From assembly GCA_964571215.1 (NCBI GenBank), contig CAZMZZ010000008.1, positions 1-40,568 on the forward strand: 40,568 nucleotides of DNA, written 5' to 3'. This document shows positions 1-7,534 of this stretch, piece by piece. Source of the stretch: CAJWPI01 sp964571215 (lineage in GTDB: Bacteria > Pseudomonadota > Gammaproteobacteria > Magnimaribacterales > Magnimaribacteraceae). The position numbers were made by a program, and so were the translations under genes. Under the pieces are notes generated by a model. It searched no databases, was not told the origin of the DNA, and saw only the letters and a list, made by a program, of their open reading frames with translations. Every line of letters starts with the position of its first letter. Positions within the stretch are counted from its first letter, which is position 1.

Positions 1-240
1 GCTTGGTTAGCAGATCAGAAAATAGAAGTAACAGTGCAAATGTCCATGGCTAAGCTGTTTGTTACAGAAACAGCTTTAGAAATAGTACTTGATTGTCAGA
101 AGATTTTAGGTGCTTATGGATATGTAAGAGATTTTGATATGGAAAGGTATGTTAGAGACATGTTAGCAATGCCAATATTAGGTGGTTCTTCGGCTATCCA
201 AAAAAACAATATAGCCAATAGATTGCAATTGCCAAAGTAG
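1..240 (+). CDS. Acyl-CoA dehydrogenase, C-terminal fragment (5' end outside window)
   Basis: The reading frame is open from base 1, so only the last 79 residues are visible. They match the C-terminal helical domain of acyl-CoA dehydrogenases: a YGY turn, then a region with RYVRDM and the closing GGSSAIQKNNIANR, equivalent to the usual GTSEIQRNIIA tail that lies near the flavin. Enzymes of this family oxidise acyl-CoA to enoyl-CoA using FAD and pass electrons to ETF. The thiolase-like gene follows after 4 bases, so it is the upstream member of that operon. An internal GTG at 34 is not a real start, because the homology extends to its left. The substrate cannot be judged from this fragment; the context suggests a side-chain beta-oxidation role. 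Confidence 0.9.
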   Translation, partial: AWLADQKIEVTVQMSMAKLFVTETALEIVLDCQKILGAYGYVRDFDMERYVRDMLAMPILGGSSAIQKNNIANRLQLPK

Positions 241-244
241 GGAA

Positions 245-1393
245 ATGCTAAAAGACAGTACGGCAATTGTAGGAATAGGGCAAACGGAATTTGCAAAAAG
301 ACTGGAAGAATCTGAATTAGAGCTTGCCTGTAGGGCAATAAATAATGCCCTGGAAGATGCAGGAATAGAAGCTAAAGAAGTAGATGCTTTGGGCAGTTTT
401 ACTTTTGAAGAAAATGATGAGTTTGAAGTTGCAAGAAACTTGGGTTTTGGTGAACTCCATTTTTGGAGTCAAGCACCTTATGGAGGTGGAGCAAGTTGTT
501 GTGCAATAGGGCAAGTTGCATTATCGATAGCTAGTGGTATTTCTGAAGTAGGTGTAGTTTGGAGGGCTAGAAAGAGAGGTGATCCGAAAAGTAGAATGTG
601 GTCACATACTGAAGATAAGGTTGATGATCACTGGAAATGGTCCAGACCTTCAGGCTTAGTTAGACCAGCCGACGAAAGTTCTATGTTGATGAGAAGGTAT
701 ATGCATCAATATGGATATACAAGGGAAGACTTATCGTTTGTTGCTACAACTTTAAGAAAGTATGCAAACAAGAATAGTGTTGCCTATATGCACGAAAAAG
801 AACTAACTCAAGAAGATTATATGAATGCAAGAATGATTTCAGACCCTCTTTGTCTTTATGATAATTGTCTCGAAAGTGATGGTGCTATCGCAGTCGTATT
901 AGTTAGTTCCAAGAGAGCAGAGAAATTAGACAATAAACCAGCTTTGATTCATTCATTTTCTCAAGGAATGTCTTCTGAACACCAACTTATGACCGATTAT
1001 CATGGGAAAGACCCCCTTAAAAGTTCTTCGTATGTCACCGCAGAAAATTTATGGAAACTATCAGATTATTCTCCACAAGACGTTGATGTTGCACAAATTT
1101 ATGATGCCTTTTCTCCTATGATCCCTTTTTCATTAGAAGCTTATGGATTTTGTGGAGAGGGAAAAGCCCTAGAATTTATATCTGAGGGGGGAATAGCTGA
1201 GAATGGTGAGATACCAGTAAATACCTCTGGAGGCAGTTTATCTGAAGTTTACTTGCACGGAATGAACTTAGTTGTCGAAGGTGTAAGACAAATTAGAGGT
1301 GTGTCTACTTCTCAAATTGCAAATGCTAAAGTTGCTCTGGTAACAACATGTGACGCTACTCCTAATGGAGCAATTTTATTCAAAGGTGAATAG
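245..1393 (+). CDS. Thiolase-fold protein of the SCP-x/Ltp2 (aldolase-like) type
   Basis: This 382-residue protein has the SCP-2/lipid-transfer thiolase fold: an N-terminal IVGIGQTEF strand, a GGGASCC loop (Cys85, Cys86) at the nucleophile position, an IYDAFSP segment and a C-terminal GGSLSEVYLHGMN loop. In true thiolases that last loop reads GHP with a catalytic His, and a later CGGG box carries a second Cys. Here Tyr336 stands at the His position and the CGGG box is absent. Steroid retro-aldolases of the Ltp2 type use tyrosines there, and the 50-residue spacing of Tyr286 and Tyr336 agrees with my memory of the Ltp2 tyrosines. The DUF35 partner that Ltp2 enzymes need is the next gene, abutting with no gap. 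C-C cleavage of a beta-hydroxyacyl-CoA is therefore more likely than beta-ketoacyl-CoA thiolysis. The exact substrate is unknown. Confidence 0.85.
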   Translation: MLKDSTAIVGIGQTEFAKRLEESELELACRAINNALEDAGIEAKEVDALGSFTFEENDEFEVARNLGFGELHFWSQAPYGGGASCCAIGQVALSIASGISEVGVVWRARKRGDPKSRMWSHTEDKVDDHWKWSRPSGLVRPADESSMLMRRYMHQYGYTREDLSFVATTLRKYANKNSVAYMHEKELTQEDYMNARMISDPLCLYDNCLESDGAIAVVLVSSKRAEKLDNKPALIHSFSQGMSSEHQLMTDYHGKDPLKSSSYVTAENLWKLSDYSPQDVDVAQIYDAFSPMIPFSLEAYGFCGEGKALEFISEGGIAENGEIPVNTSGGSLSEVYLHGMNLVVEGVRQIRGVSTSQIANAKVALVTTCDATPNGAILFKGE

Positions 1394-1822
1394 GTGATAA
1401 AAAATATTCCAGTTCCAGGCATAGAAGAATACGAAAAAGGGTTTTGGGAAGCAGCACTAGAATCTAAACTTGTTGTTCAACATTGTCATGATTGTGATCA
1501 ACCAAGATTTCCTCCAAGACCAATGTGTCCTCAATGCCACTGTTTAGAGTTTACATGGAATCAGGTATCCGGAGAGGGGGAAATTTGGTCATTTGTAGTA
1601 CCGAGACCACCTCTCTTACCAGTTTTTGAAGAAATCAGCCCTTATGCAGTTGGGTTAGTATCTATCAAGGAGTATCCTCTAATAAGAATGATAGGTCGAC
1701 TTAAATTTAATAATGAACAAAAAGAAGATAATTTTGAAGAAATTATAATCGGTTCAGAAGTGCAAGTATCTTTTCAAAAAATATCTGAAGAAATATGTTT
1801 ACCTTATTGGGTTATGGGGTGA
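1394..1822 (+). CDS. DUF35 Zn-ribbon/OB-fold acyl-CoA-binding partner protein
   Basis: The 142-residue protein has a rubredoxin-like zinc ribbon with Cys31, Cys34, Cys45 and Cys48 (CHDC ... CPQC), followed by an OB-fold region containing the GEGEIWSF strand. DUF35 proteins are obligate partners of non-decarboxylating thiolase-like enzymes and help bind the CoA substrate. In steroid catabolism the equivalent domain is fused to the MaoC protein ChsH2, whereas here it is a separate gene. The GTG start follows directly after the upstream TAG, which points to translational coupling and a stoichiometric complex. A GTG start is preferred because no ATG lies near the N-terminus. Confidence 0.9.
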   Translation: MIKNIPVPGIEEYEKGFWEAALESKLVVQHCHDCDQPRFPPRPMCPQCHCLEFTWNQVSGEGEIWSFVVPRPPLLPVFEEISPYAVGLVSIKEYPLIRMIGRLKFNNEQKEDNFEEIIIGSEVQVSFQKISEEICLPYWVMG

Positions 1823-1840
1823 TTTAGACGGAAGGTTATT

Positions 1841-2920
1841 ATGACTATTGATTACAATCCTTACAGTCCAAAATTTTGGAAAGATCGATGGACTATCTAC
1901 AAGCAACTTAGAGATGATGACCCAGTACATTGTATGGAAGATTTCGGTGGTGCATGGGCTCTGAGTAGATTTGAAGATATTTGGGATGCTCATTTGAATT
2001 CATACAAAGACTACACATCTGTATTTGGTACTTCTCCACCTCCTCTGTTATTAGGACAGGATTCAGGTCCTGGTCATGTATCTATACCAACAATGGACGG
2101 GCAAGATCATCGTGATTATAGAAATACAATAGCTGATAGGTATACCCAATCTTCAGTATCTCAAATGGAAGAAAATATTCGTCAATTAACTAGGGATTTA
2201 ATAAAGCCAGCATTAAAAATAGGAAAACTGGATATCCATGAGGTAGCTAGAAGAGTCGCCCTTTTTACCGTCGCTGATATGATCGGGATTGATAGAGAAG
2301 TTGCTTTGAAGGCAAGGCATTTTATAGATATTTTTTATGAAAGAGATCCAGATGTGGTGGGAGTAACTCCTAGAGGAGAGGAGGCATTTGGTCAAGTTAT
2401 GGGGATTCTAATACAGATGGCTGAAAAATGGAGGAAAAAAGTTCCTCCTTCACCTTCACATATCGAAGCTTGGATAAATAAGCAGGTAAGAGATGATACT
2501 TGGATGACCGATGAACAGATAGTGGGTAATACAGGTATGTTAATTATTACTGGTTCAGACACGGTTCCCAATAACATCGCAAACTTATTCTTTTATTTAA
2601 ATCAACACCCAGATCAACTTAAAATTATTAGAGAGGATTTTTCTTTTATTCCAAAAGCGTTTGAGGAATGTGTTCGTTTTGATCATCCAACAAATATATT
2701 AGGTAGAAAGTTAGCTAAAGATATGGATCTCCATGGAAAAAAGATGAAAAAAGGAGATTCAGTTATTTATCTTTACCAATCTGCAGGTAGAGATGAAAGA
2801 GAGTTTGAGAGTCCAGATCTATTTGATATTACTAGGCCTACTCCACCTAGAAATCTAAATTTTGGACATGGTCCGCATAAGTGTTTAGGTCATCATCTAG
2901 GAAGGAAGAATAATAATTGA
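1841..2920 (+). CDS. Cytochrome P450, 3' end frameshifted
   Basis: The protein is a heme-thiolate monooxygenase. Visible motifs are the I-helix oxygen-activation segment around GSDT (residues 238-241), the K-helix ExxR (Glu276 to Arg279) and the heme loop FGHGPHKCLG with ligand Cys348. There is no membrane anchor, so it is a soluble bacterial class needing a ferredoxin and reductase, neither of which is in the window. The frame stops after 359 residues, only 11 residues past the heme cysteine. One extra A at 2909-2910 displaces the remaining L-helix and C-terminal strands into another frame, described in the next entry. Without that base the product would be about 397 residues, normal for bacterial P450s. 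The igr-like context suggests hydroxylation of an alkyl side chain or terpenoid. Confidence 0.9.
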   Translation: MTIDYNPYSPKFWKDRWTIYKQLRDDDPVHCMEDFGGAWALSRFEDIWDAHLNSYKDYTSVFGTSPPPLLLGQDSGPGHVSIPTMDGQDHRDYRNTIADRYTQSSVSQMEENIRQLTRDLIKPALKIGKLDIHEVARRVALFTVADMIGIDREVALKARHFIDIFYERDPDVVGVTPRGEEAFGQVMGILIQMAEKWRKKVPPSPSHIEAWINKQVRDDTWMTDEQIVGNTGMLIITGSDTVPNNIANLFFYLNQHPDQLKIIREDFSFIPKAFEECVRFDHPTNILGRKLAKDMDLHGKKMKKGDSVIYLYQSAGRDEREFESPDLFDITRPTPPRNLNFGHGPHKCLGHHLGRKNNN

Positions 2921-3035
2921 AGAAATTCTTAATGCCATTCCTGATTTCGTATTAAAAGAAAATGAGGCCAAAAGAATGTTTGGAGAATTTTTGCAGGGTT
3001 ATATAAAGATGCCTTTTGAGTTTGATCCCTCTTAA
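2910..3035 (+). pseudogene. Displaced C-terminal segment of the P450 (out of frame)
   Basis: From 2910 a different frame reads 41 codons to a TAA at 3033-3035, beginning IIIEEILNAIPDF and ending MPFEFDPS. This is the expected L-helix and C-terminal beta region that should follow LGHHLGRK of the P450. Dropping one A of the pair at 2909-2910 joins the two frames exactly. The segment contains no other lesion, so the indel is either very recent or a sequencing/assembly error in an AT-rich run. Confidence 0.85.
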
Positions 3036-3037
3036 TA

Positions 3038-3508
3038 CTAGGGACACCATTTCTCAGAAGACAAACGCCAAGGTGAATATCTCTCTTCATCACTTTCATT
3101 GATAGCAATTTTTACAGCTGAGGAAGTAGCAATCTCATCTGAAATGTTAATATCTACCTCTATGTATAGCCAACTTCTATAGCTGTCTATAGGTTCTTTC
3201 TTTGTAATTTTTCCTTTGAATACCATAGTCTGATTAGGACAAATAGGTTTTTTCATATTGAATTGGATACTTCCTAGACGACTATCTGGACCTAACAGGT
3301 CAGTAAGATATTTGCTTATCCATCCATTGATTGTGTAATTGTTCAATATAATATCTGGAAGGTTGCCTTTCTCCTTTGCCCACTTTTGATCTGAATGTAA
3401 TGGAGACCAATCTCTACTGGAGATAGCTCCCATCTGAACAGATTTAACTGAAGTGACAGATTTCAACTCAGGTAGAAAACTACCTTTCTCTAGATTAATC
3501 TTACTCAT
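3038..3508 (-). CDS. MaoC-like enoyl-CoA hydratase subunit (catalytic hot-dog half)
   Basis: This 156-residue single hot-dog protein carries the hydratase-2 signature with the catalytic pair Asp33-x4-His38 (RDWSPLHSD). MaoC-type hydratases add water across a trans-2-enoyl-CoA. It overlaps the upstream hot-dog gene by 8 bases. That partner lacks the His, so the two probably form one heteromeric enzyme, like ChsH1-ChsH2 in cholesterol side-chain degradation. The gene ends the leftward operon and its stop lies 2 bases from the end of the displaced P450 segment, leaving no room for a separate terminator. The substrate is inferred only from context. Confidence 0.85.
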   Translation of the reverse strand: MSKINLEKGSFLPELKSVTSVKSVQMGAISSRDWSPLHSDQKWAKEKGNLPDIILNNYTINGWISKYLTDLLGPDSRLGSIQFNMKKPICPNQTMVFKGKITKKEPIDSYRSWLYIEVDINISDEIATSSAVKIAINESDEERYSPWRLSSEKWCP

Positions 3509-4010
3509 CTTTTTTGTAACCTAAGAAATGCATGTTTTGTAGGCCAACTATAACATTTCTCTGATTTTTATATGTAACCTCTATATTCCACTTTCTACCT
3601 GGTCCTAGTTTAGTCTCTATTTTTCCACTAACTTCTACTAACTTTTGTTCTGAAGATATACTATCTCCTTCTTTGACTGGTTCATAAAACTTCATTTCTA
3701 TGTTGGTTACTATTCCTAAAGGAAGTTCAAGCTCCTCTTTAAGCAAGAAATGTAGTTCCATTGGTCTATTCTTTTTTACTTTATTTGGATGCCATTCATT
3801 ATGAACTACCCAAGAAGGCACCATTGCTGGAGGGGCAATCAATCCATCGGTATAGACTTTGCTTTTTTCATCATCCCAATATAGGGGATTACCATCCTCT
3901 ACAGCTGCACAAAAATTTTGCCAAAGGCCTCTTTGAACTTTTACTGCATTATTTTCTTTGATAACAGTTTTACCTATCCAACTTTCAACCTTTTGTGGTA
4001 GATCGTTCAT
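3501..4010 (-). CDS. MaoC/FAS1-like dehydratase-domain protein (non-catalytic hot-dog half)
   Basis: The 169-residue protein matches the N-terminal MaoC-like (FAS1-type dehydratase) domain: an AAVEDGNPLYWDD turn, then LIAPPAMVPSW, then a long hot-dog helix and strands. At the usual Asp-x4-His position it has Asp39-x4-Tyr44, so the catalytic His is missing. This is typical of the substrate-holding half in two-subunit hydratases such as the MaoC domain of ChsH2. It starts 4 bases after the upstream acyl-CoA dehydrogenase and overlaps the catalytic MaoC gene by 8 bases, which suggests coupled translation of a 1:1 complex. The DUF35 domain fused to it in mycobacteria is encoded separately at 1394-1822. 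Confidence 0.85.
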   Translation of the reverse strand: MNDLPQKVESWIGKTVIKENNAVKVQRGLWQNFCAAVEDGNPLYWDDEKSKVYTDGLIAPPAMVPSWVVHNEWHPNKVKKNRPMELHFLLKEELELPLGIVTNIEMKFYEPVKEGDSISSEQKLVEVSGKIETKLGPGRKWNIEVTYKNQRNVIVGLQNMHFLGYKKDE

Positions 4011-4014
4011 TAAC

Positions 4015-5202
4015 TTATAAAGGAAGTTCTAAGGCCTTCTTGGCTATTGTATTCTTCTGAATTTCGGAGGTACCGGCGCCAATGGTATCAACAACCGTTC
4101 CTCTATAAGACCACTCCCACTTACCTTCAGCAATAGCGTCTTTACCATCCTTATGGAACAAACCCTCTCTTCCCAAAATATCCATTGCGGTATTGGCCAT
4201 CTTTTGGCTCAATTGGGTGCTAAACAATTTAAATATTGCAGCTTCTACAGAGGGAACTTCATCTTTTATTGCTACAGACAATACCTTTCTTTGAAGAACT
4301 TTTGCTTTTTCTACATCTATTGCTAATTCTATGATTTTATTTTTAACTTCGGGAAATTCTTTTAAGGTTTTTCCATCTCTTTTTAGGTTATTAACTAATT
4401 CCAAAAGATTTTCAAATTTATTTTCTAGAGGCCCAATTGTATAAAAAGTAAATCTCTCATAATTTAGAGCTTCACAAATATAAATCCAACCTTTATTAAC
4501 CTCTCCAACAACATATTCATCGGGCACAAATACATCTGTTAGGAATACTCCGTTGGTGTGATGTTCTCCCATGGTCTCAATAGGGTGAACTTCAATACCT
4601 GGATCATCCATAGGAACCAGAAAAACACTAATCCCTTTATGTTTAGGTTGGTCAGGCCCTGTACGGGCTGCTAACCAATACCATTCTGCAAAGTGAGCAG
4701 ATGAAGTCCAAGTTTTTTGCCCATTTATAAGCCAGCCTCCTTCTTTTTTTTCTGCTTTTAACTTTAAAGAAGCTAAATCAGAACCCGCTCCAGGTTCACT
4801 ATAACCAAGGGCAAATTCCATATCAGCATTAAGTATTTGTGGAAGAAACTCTTTCTTAAGTTTCTCTGAACAATGTCTTATTATGGTTTGTCCTATTGAA
4901 CCCACTCCTTTTCCGGGTGCAGGTGCCCCAACAGTCGCTAGTTCCTCATTTAACAGGTAATCGTAGATACCATCTTTTTCTTGACCCCCATATCTTTTAG
5001 GCCAAGACATGCCTAAGTAACCTTTTTTTGCTAGTTCCTTCATAAAAGCTCTTCTAGGAGCACTATCTACCTTGGTAGTGGCATCCGCCTCTCTATTAGG
5101 AGCAAATACTATTTCTGCATTATCTTTTAATTTTTCTTCTTTAATGAAGTTCCTCACTTCTTTAATGAAATCTTCTTCTTCCTGACTAAAATCGAAATTC
5201 AT
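4015..5202 (-). CDS. Acyl-CoA dehydrogenase
   Basis: This 395-residue FAD enzyme is full length. Visible motifs are GYSEPGAGSDL and GQKTWTSSAHFAEW, which form the flavin and acyl binding middle domain, and a C-terminal GAGTSEIQKNTIAKK. It oxidises an acyl-CoA to the enoyl-CoA with electrons going to ETF. The sequence around FAPNREAD and the APAPGKGVGSIG insertion resemble acyl-CoA dehydrogenases used on bulky acids rather than straight fatty acids. In steroid degradation such enzymes often work as alpha2beta2 pairs; candidate partners are the fragment at 1-240 and the protein at 6416-7534. It lies between the SnoaL gene (9 bases upstream) and the MaoC pair (4 bases downstream). Confidence 0.93.
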   Translation of the reverse strand: MNFDFSQEEEDFIKEVRNFIKEEKLKDNAEIVFAPNREADATTKVDSAPRRAFMKELAKKGYLGMSWPKRYGGQEKDGIYDYLLNEELATVGAPAPGKGVGSIGQTIIRHCSEKLKKEFLPQILNADMEFALGYSEPGAGSDLASLKLKAEKKEGGWLINGQKTWTSSAHFAEWYWLAARTGPDQPKHKGISVFLVPMDDPGIEVHPIETMGEHHTNGVFLTDVFVPDEYVVGEVNKGWIYICEALNYERFTFYTIGPLENKFENLLELVNNLKRDGKTLKEFPEVKNKIIELAIDVEKAKVLQRKVLSVAIKDEVPSVEAAIFKLFSTQLSQKMANTAMDILGREGLFHKDGKDAIAEGKWEWSYRGTVVDTIGAGTSEIQKNTIAKKALELPL

Positions 5203-5211
5203 AACACTAAA

Positions 5212-5676
5212 CTATGGACCAAGAACTTTGTCTCTATTTCCAAACTCATTTAAAACTATAAGTCTCCTTTCAATAATTTTCCATCCGTCAGCTTTTTTCT
5301 TCCATTTATCTTGATATTCTCCCCACATCTCATAAGTTTCATTCTCATTGGGACTTTTTCCTACATGACCAACTTGTGCTGAGCATTTGCTTTTAGCCTT
5401 ATTCCCATTAATTTTAATTCTAAAATTTCCAAATAAATGTTGTGTGGGTCCACACCCATTCAAGTTATCTTTACACATCTGCCTTATTTCTTCTCTAGAA
5501 TTGCACTTGTATTCTGCACCTATTTCTTTATCTCCGTAAACAGCCTTCGCATCGTTAACGAAGATCTTATCCAGTTCTTTCCAGTCCCTTTGATCCAATG
5601 CAATAGCATACGACACTAGTTTTTCTTGTATTTCAATCCTATCAAAGATAAATTTAATTTGGCTATCCGAGTTCAT
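5212..5676 (-). CDS. SnoaL-like (NTF2-fold) protein
   Basis: The 154-residue protein has the NTF2-like layout: an N-terminal helical segment (IQEKLVSYAIALDQRDWKEL), then FVNDAKAVYG, a GPTQHLFGNF strand and a long C-terminal sheet with WKIIERRLIV. This matches the SnoaL_4 branch, which includes cyclases, isomerases, dehydratases and the small subunits of ring dioxygenases. Ketosteroid isomerases share the fold, but I cannot assign that activity from sequence alone. It is the first gene of the leftward operon, divergent from the TetR gene, so it is probably controlled by that regulator. Confidence 0.75.
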   Translation of the reverse strand: MNSDSQIKFIFDRIEIQEKLVSYAIALDQRDWKELDKIFVNDAKAVYGDKEIGAEYKCNSREEIRQMCKDNLNGCGPTQHLFGNFRIKINGNKAKSKCSAQVGHVGKSPNENETYEMWGEYQDKWKKKADGWKIIERRLIVLNEFGNRDKVLGP

Positions 5677-5786
5677 TAACTATTTTGACCATACTTTTAC
5701 AGTAAATAATACACATTATTAATTTATTGCGATACTATAAGTTTCGTAAAGAATATGGATAATAGTTGATGCAGGATTAATTAGAG
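5677..5786. promoter_or_regulatory. Divergent promoter region with candidate TetR operator
   Basis: This 110-base AT-rich gap separates the leftward SnoaL/acyl-CoA dehydrogenase/MaoC operon from the rightward tetR gene. It contains the palindrome TTTACAGTAAA at 5696-5706, with 5-base arms around one base. On the plus strand TTGACC at 5685-5690 could be a -35 box with the palindrome in the spacer, though the -10 is weak. On the minus strand TATAGT at 5734-5739 is a good -10 match for the leftward operon. Local autoregulation is usual for TetR proteins placed like this. The operator call is tentative. Confidence 0.4.
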
Positions 5787-6407
5787 ATGACGCAAGAACC
5801 TAAATTTTCAGTTATTGAAAATATCAATAAACTTGGTAGGCCTAGGGATAGCTCAAGAGATTTAGTAATTATTGAAACAACCCTAAAACATTTAACTTTG
5901 TATGGCTATGAAGCTTTAAGTACTACGGATATTGCAAGAGAAGCAGGAGTTAGCAAAGCTACAATATACAGAAGGTGGCCTTCAAAAAGGTTCTTAGTCA
6001 TAGATGCATTTAAGACACTTCCCGCACTGGAGATTCCTAATAATGGAAATTTACGTGACGACCTTAAAGACCTATTAAATCAACTTAGTTTTGTTTTTAC
6101 ACAAACTGATGTACTGCCTGTTCTTCATATACTCACGGGAGAGATGTCCCATGATGAGTTACTTGAAGAGGAACTACTGCCATGGCTTCAAGAACGTTAT
6201 TCTCCAGCCAGAACCATAATAGAACGGGCAATAAAAAGAGGAGAATTACAAGAAAGTTTAGATCTTGAAACCGCTCAATCTATAGTAGTTGGTCCCTTAT
6301 TAACCATGGTCTCTTATTCAAGAACTACCATAAATGAAAAAGTGCTAGACAACTTATTTAATTTTATTGTTAAAGCACTTATGGACAATCCCAAGGACTC
6401 AGAATAA
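5787..6407 (+). CDS. TetR/AcrR-family transcriptional regulator
   Basis: The 206-residue protein has an N-terminal TetR DNA-binding domain. The helix-turn-helix lies around residues 46-71 (TTDIAREAGVSKATIYRRW), preceded by the first helix of the three-helix bundle. The rest is an all-helical ligand-binding and dimerisation domain of the TetR_C type. It is transcribed away from the SnoaL-led operon and is followed after 8 bases by an acyl-CoA dehydrogenase, so it is well placed to repress both transcripts until a CoA thioester or pathway intermediate binds. KstR-type regulators of steroid catabolism belong to the same family, but the ligand cannot be read from this sequence. Confidence 0.93.
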   Translation: MTQEPKFSVIENINKLGRPRDSSRDLVIIETTLKHLTLYGYEALSTTDIAREAGVSKATIYRRWPSKRFLVIDAFKTLPALEIPNNGNLRDDLKDLLNQLSFVFTQTDVLPVLHILTGEMSHDELLEEELLPWLQERYSPARTIIERAIKRGELQESLDLETAQSIVVGPLLTMVSYSRTTINEKVLDNLFNFIVKALMDNPKDSE

Positions 6408-6415
6408 GAGATTTA

Positions 6416-7534
6416 ATGGACTTAGATTTTAGTCAAGATCAAGAATTATTAAGAAATTCTGTAGGTGGTATGTGCTCTCAGTATGCAAATCTTAATATTC
6501 TAAGAGAGATAGAGGGTAAACAGCCTGGTTTTTCAATGGATTTTTGGAATCAACTTATTGAGCTGGGAATAACAGGCACTGCTATTTCAGAAGAATATGA
6601 TGGACTTGGGATGAATCTATTAGATTTGTGCATTATTTACGAAGAGTTTGGAAAAAATCTAGCTTTTTCTCCCCATTTTGTTAGTTGTTTCCTAGGGGCA
6701 AACATTATTAATAAAATCGGATCAAGTGACCAGAAGAAGACAATCTTACCTTCGATTATTAGTGGCGAAATAATTTTGACAATAGCTTGGTTAGAACCAG
6801 GGTCAAGTTTTCACCAGACAGGCATAGGTATTTCCCCTAAAAAAGAAAAGGAATCTAATATTCTTAGCGGATCTAAACATATGGTTCCTTATTTTTCTGA
6901 ATCTAATAAATTAATTGTGTTCTGCAAAAGTGAAAAGGGATCGATAGAAGCTTACTTACTAGACTCTGCAACCGAAGGAATTAGTTCACGATATCAACCT
7001 AATCACGCTGGCGAGAGTTTATTTGAAGTTACATTTGAAAATGTAAAGTTAGAAGAAGAAATGAAATTAGGGAACGGTTTAGACTTCTGGTCAGAATGGA
7101 AGAAGATTGTCGATGAAGGTCTAATTCTTATTGCTGCACAGGCTTCAGGTGGAGCTGAGAAGGTGTTATCTTTGGGGGTTGAATATTCAAAAGAACGAGA
7201 AGCATTTGGACAACCTATTGGAGGATTTCAATCAATAGCACATTACTTAGCAGATGCATTAGTAGAGGTTGAGGCCAGTAAATTGCTTTGTTACGAAGCA
7301 GCTTGGGCAAAGAAAAATGGATTAGACATAAAACGCCTTGCTCCAATGGCAAAAATACAGAGCTGCAAAACATTTAGGGAAGTTTCTTCTACTACTATTC
7401 AGATCTATGGAGGGTTAGGTTTTACAGTAGAAGCAGATCCTCAGCTTTTCTTCAGAAGAGCTAAACATCTCCAAAATAGTCTTTGGGATAATAGTTATTT
7501 AGGAAATCAGTTATCCAAGGAGGTTTTAGGATAA
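6416..7534 (+). CDS. Acyl-CoA dehydrogenase (divergent, possible heteromer subunit)
   Basis: This 372-residue acyl-CoA dehydrogenase has a recognisable N-terminal helical domain (MDLDFSQDQELLRNSV), the SREREAFGQPIGGFQ-type motif as SKEREAFGQPIGGFQ, and IYGGLGFTVEADPQ near the C-terminus. The middle domain is poorly conserved, with EPGSS in place of EPGAGSD. The tail has no GTSEIQ-type motif. Such proteins in steroid and aromatic-acid pathways are often one half of a heterotetramer with a better conserved partner. It overlaps the next SDR gene by one base (TAATG). Confidence 0.88.
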   Translation: MDLDFSQDQELLRNSVGGMCSQYANLNILREIEGKQPGFSMDFWNQLIELGITGTAISEEYDGLGMNLLDLCIIYEEFGKNLAFSPHFVSCFLGANIINKIGSSDQKKTILPSIISGEIILTIAWLEPGSSFHQTGIGISPKKEKESNILSGSKHMVPYFSESNKLIVFCKSEKGSIEAYLLDSATEGISSRYQPNHAGESLFEVTFENVKLEEEMKLGNGLDFWSEWKKIVDEGLILIAAQASGGAEKVLSLGVEYSKEREAFGQPIGGFQSIAHYLADALVEVEASKLLCYEAAWAKKNGLDIKRLAPMAKIQSCKTFREVSSTTIQIYGGLGFTVEADPQLFFRRAKHLQNSLWDNSYLGNQLSKEVLG

